DNA of 64,000 nucleotides. Origin: an uncultured Alphaproteobacteria bacterium. GTDB lineage: Bacteria; Pseudomonadota; Alphaproteobacteria; HIMB59; GCA-002718135. Both the position numbers and the translations under genes were made by a program. The stretch lies in NCBI GenBank assembly GCA_902602515.1, contig CACKRG010000001.1:186001-250000 (forward strand), given 5' to 3'. The notes under the pieces were generated by a model that made no database searches, was not told where the DNA came from, and was given only the letters and a program-made list of their open reading frames with translations. Positions 60,720-64,000 of the stretch are shown piece by piece. Within the stretch, counting starts at the first letter, position 1; every line of letters begins with the position of its first letter.

Positions 60720-61151
60720 ATGATAACAATTTATACTGATGGTGCATGTTCTGGAAATCCTGGATTTGGTGGATGGGGAGTTGTTATTATAAAACCTGAT
60801 AGTAAAATGATCTGCCTCAATGGAGGCGAAGAAAATACGACTAATAATAGAATGGAATTAACAGCTGCTATTCAATCAATTATTTATTTTAAAGAAAAAA
60901 CAAATTTAGAAATATTTACAGATAGTAAATATTTAAAAGATGGTATCGAAAGTTGGATTTATAAATGGAAATCAAATGGATGGAAAACTGCTAATAAAAA
61001 ATCTGTAAAAAATAAAGATTTATGGATAATTTTAGACAGAGAAATAGCAAAACATGAAATTAAATGGAAATGGGTTAAAGGTCATGCAAATAATACATTC
61101 AATGAAAAAGCAGACTCTCTTGCAAGAAAATTTATTGAAGATAACGCTTAA
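60720..61151 (+). CDS. rnhA: Ribonuclease HI
   Basis: IYTDGACSGNPGFGGWGVVI; NRMELTAAI; VKGHANNTFNEKAD. Confidence 0.97.
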   Translation: MITIYTDGACSGNPGFGGWGVVIIKPDSKMICLNGGEENTTNNRMELTAAIQSIIYFKEKTNLEIFTDSKYLKDGIESWIYKWKSNGWKTANKKSVKNKDLWIILDREIAKHEIKWKWVKGHANNTFNEKADSLARKFIEDNA

Positions 61152-61710
61152 AAATTTTTATATATTAGGAATAATTTCTATTTTTTTTTGCACTAATGCT
61201 ACGAGCAAAGAAAGTTGGATAATCGACAAAAGTATATCTTCAATTACATTTGAAGTTCCAGTATTATTAGCAACAAATGTTCTTGGTGAATTTGAAGATT
61301 TTGATGGTTTAGTAGAAATTGATATAGAAAACAATAGAAACAATAAAGCAATATTATCAGTAGAAATAGACAGTATTCAAATAAATTATAATAAATATAG
61401 AGATTTAATACTAAGTCCTATATTTTTTGATTTAAAGAAATATCCATTATGTGTGATTGATACAAAAAAGTTTTCTTACGCTAATGAAAGTGAACTAGTT
61501 TTAGATATTGAGCTAAGTATAAAGGGTATTAGTAAGAAAGTTAAAACAGAATTAAAAGTAATCAAATTAACCAAAAATATGGTTCAAATATTAGGAGAGT
61601 TAGAATTCAATAGAAATGATTTTAATATTGGAACTGGTAATTGGAAAAATACATCAATATTGAAGAATCAAATTAAAATAAATGCTAATATTTTTTTGAT
61701 TAAAGAATAA
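61135..61710 (+). CDS. YceI-family secreted protein
   Basis: ESWIIDKSISSITFEVPVLLATNVLGEFEDFDG; the track start (61054) lies deep in rnhA, so a TTG start at 61135 is preferred. Confidence 0.75.
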   Translation: MKITLKNFYILGIISIFFCTNATSKESWIIDKSISSITFEVPVLLATNVLGEFEDFDGLVEIDIENNRNNKAILSVEIDSIQINYNKYRDLILSPIFFDLKKYPLCVIDTKKFSYANESELVLDIELSIKGISKKVKTELKVIKLTKNMVQILGELEFNRNDFNIGTGNWKNTSILKNQIKINANIFLIKE

Positions 61711-63327
61711 TTAATTAGCATTTAAAATGTCACCGCATCTTAAACCAAGCATCATTGCTGGGGCAGATGTATTACCTGAATTTATATTTGGCATAGCAGA
61801 AAGATCGCAGACACGAAGACTATCAATTCCTCTAACTCTTAATTTAGAGTCCAAAACAGACATCTTATCGGTATCTGCACCCATTTTTGCAGTACCAGAT
61901 GGATGATAATTAGTTCGTACAAATTTTAAACAGTGTTTTTTCAGATTTTCGTCTGTTAAATTTTCTGTATTAGGAATAATTATTTTTTCAACTTTTTTTG
62001 ACAAAGGCCCTTTTTGTAATGCCTGTAAAAAAAATCTTTGTCCTGCCATCATCATTTTAAGATCTTCCTCATTTTTGAGGAGATTTAGCTGAATTTCTGG
62101 AGGATCTTTAAAATTTGATGATTTAAGTTTAACGTAACCTCTTGATTTTGGTTTAGTCATAACTGTAGTTATTGACATTCCATAATTATCATCAATAACC
62201 CCAATTGTATCAGAATTCATATATATACTGGGAACAAAGAAAGCTTGTATATATGCTAAATCTTCTTTATCAATTGGATTAACGAAAGCTCCAGCCTCAA
62301 CACCAGTTGAGTTTACCCTTCCTGTCCCAAATAAAAGAAATTCTAAACCATTTTTAATCATTCTCCATCCTTCACCTTGCTTGTAATAACCAAATTTACC
62401 ATTAGCTTTAGCTATTAACGGACATTCTGGATGATCCATTAGATTTTTTCCTACACCTGGAAGATTACTTTTACATTTTATTGAAAAATTATCTAATTCT
62501 TCTTCATCACCAATACCTGATAACATCAAAATTTTTGGTGTTATGAATGAACCTGATGATAAAATTATTTCTTTATTTGCAAAAATTTTCTCTTCTTTTC
62601 CAAAAGAATTTTCAACAATTACACCAATAGCTTTATTATTTTCAATTATTATTTTTTTAACCTTAGTTTCCAACATTAGTTTTAATAAAGGGTTATTTTT
62701 TTGTGGCTCTACAAAAGCATAAGCAGCTGAAGATCTTTTTCCTTTTTGATTCATAAATTGGTAAAGACCAACACCTTTTTGATTTTCTCCATTAAAATCA
62801 TCAGTGATTTTTACACCAAGAGAAGCAACGGATTCTATAAAATCGTATGATAATTGATCAACGTATGGTGAGTCTGAGACATTTAAGTTTCCGTTTTTGC
62901 CATGATATTCATTTTCTAGTCGGGAATTATTTTCCATCTCTTTGAAATATGGAAGCAATGTATCCCAATCCCATTTTATACTATCATTATTTACTCTTAA
63001 AATATCATCCCATTCATTATAGTCTTCTGCCCTTCCTCTCATATAAACTTGAGCATTGATTGAGGTGCCACCTCCTAATACATTTCCTTGAGGAATTATA
63101 TTAATTCTCCCTTGTAAATGTTTTTGAGAATTAGTTTTATGATACGTTGCATATTTAGAATTATTTACTAATTTAAAAAAACCTGCAGGCACATCTAATA
63201 AAAAGTTATAATTTGAATATCCTGCTTCAATTAATGTAACTGATTTTTTGGATTTAAGAATTTTATGAGTTAATGCACATCCAGATGCTCCGCCACCTAC
63301 AACAATATAGTCAGAATATTTATCCAT
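61711..63327 (-). CDS. GMC-family FAD oxidoreductase (choline dehydrogenase-like)
   Basis: YIVVGGGASGCALTHKIL; GNVLGGGTSINAQVYMRG; NYHPSGTAKMG. Confidence 0.93.
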   Translation of the reverse strand: MDKYSDYIVVGGGASGCALTHKILKSKKSVTLIEAGYSNYNFLLDVPAGFFKLVNNSKYATYHKTNSQKHLQGRINIIPQGNVLGGGTSINAQVYMRGRAEDYNEWDDILRVNNDSIKWDWDTLLPYFKEMENNSRLENEYHGKNGNLNVSDSPYVDQLSYDFIESVASLGVKITDDFNGENQKGVGLYQFMNQKGKRSSAAYAFVEPQKNNPLLKLMLETKVKKIIIENNKAIGVIVENSFGKEEKIFANKEIILSSGSFITPKILMLSGIGDEEELDNFSIKCKSNLPGVGKNLMDHPECPLIAKANGKFGYYKQGEGWRMIKNGLEFLLFGTGRVNSTGVEAGAFVNPIDKEDLAYIQAFFVPSIYMNSDTIGVIDDNYGMSITTVMTKPKSRGYVKLKSSNFKDPPEIQLNLLKNEEDLKMMMAGQRFFLQALQKGPLSKKVEKIIIPNTENLTDENLKKHCLKFVRTNYHPSGTAKMGADTDKMSVLDSKLRVRGIDSLRVCDLSAMPNINSGNTSAPAMMLGLRCGDILNAN

Positions 63328-63330
63328 TAG

Positions 63331-64000
63331 TTATCTTGTTGTGTAACCTCCATCAACGACTAGAACTGCACCTGTAATATAACTTGAAGCTGGGCTACAT
63401 AAAAATAATGCAGCTGCTCCTATTTCGTCTGTTTCAGCCATTCGATTAAGAGGTGTCATACTATTCCAAGTTGGATACCAATGCTCATGTTCTTTAGGTA
63501 GACTTGTCATCTCAGTTCTAAAGTAACCAGGAGCTATAGCATTTACTCTAATATTTTTATCAGCAAAATCACTTGCCAAACTTTTTGTTATCATATGTAC
63601 TGCAGCTTTAGATGCGTTGTAAGCAACCTGAGGCTGAGGAATATTAGAAATTATTCCCGATACAGATCCAATATTTAATATAACACCACTACCCTGCTTT
63701 TTCATTGGTGTTATTGCAGATCTACACATCCTAAATACCGCATCTACATTTATATTCATTATTTTATCAAGTAAGTCATCATTAAATTCTTCCATTTCTC
63801 CGTGTTGTGCAACACCAGCATTGTTAACGAGAATATCAATTGATCCATATTTATTAAGAGTAAAATCAATTATTTTTTGAGGAATAGATTTATCAGTCAT
63901 ATCACATTCGTAAAATTCAACTTCATAACCAGCTTTTTTTAAACTTTCAAAACCACCAAATTTATCTGTTCTACTAGTTACAACTAATTTTGCACCCGCT
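63331..64000 (-). CDS. SDR-family oxidoreductase, N-terminus truncated by the window edge
   Basis: Frame stays open to 64000 (AGAKLVVTSRTDKFGGFESLKKAGYEVEFYECDMTDKS...); ILVNNAGVAQ, YNASKAAVHM, INAIAPGYF. Confidence 0.92.
   Translation of the reverse strand, partial: AGAKLVVTSRTDKFGGFESLKKAGYEVEFYECDMTDKSIPQKIIDFTLNKYGSIDILVNNAGVAQHGEMEEFNDDLLDKIMNINVDAVFRMCRSAITPMKKQGSGVILNIGSVSGIISNIPQPQVAYNASKAAVHMITKSLASDFADKNIRVNAIAPGYFRTEMTSLPKEHEHWYPTWNSMTPLNRMAETDEIGAAALFLCSPASSYITGAVLVVDGGYTTR

Overview
AT-rich bacterial chromosome segment whose gene content and order look alphaproteobacterial and marine/streamlined: CIRCE-groESL, CcrM methyltransferase, mutY-DUF721-dsbA-smc, split F0 ATP synthase genes, ispH-thrB-rnhA. 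No prophage, transposase, integrase or CRISPR array was seen. Core blocks are groESL, the four-gene ligase-associated DNA repair cluster (PdeM, Lhr-like helicase, MBL exonuclease, ATP ligase), a clustered purine pathway (guaB-purE-purK / purC-D-F-N-M / purL-purQ), and F0 ATP synthase. Accessory blocks are (i) 3.9-9.1 kb, a mosaic next to tRNA-Arg with direct repeats and a recurrent 16-bp AAC-N10-GTT motif, carrying an alginate-lyase-like protein, an ArsR/permease pair, an exonuclease and small ORFs; (ii) 9.1-17.4 kb, a surface-glycan cluster ending at tRNA-Gln; (iii) 18.3-20.9 kb, a secreted Cys-rich protein, an FG-GAP/ASPIC-like protein and a membrane protein. The observations most worth checking are the repeat-bounded accessory mosaic, a promoter/mini-ORF/terminator RNA unit upstream of the MATE gene, a candidate short sRNA with an anti-Shine-Dalgarno loop upstream of ccrM, three GANTC sites in the ccrM upstream region, a cysteine-free family-4-like uracil-DNA glycosylase, a CBS-less IMP dehydrogenase, and a perfect 9-6-9 operator-like dyad upstream of arsR. 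All calls come from reading the sequence and supplied translations; no searches were run.
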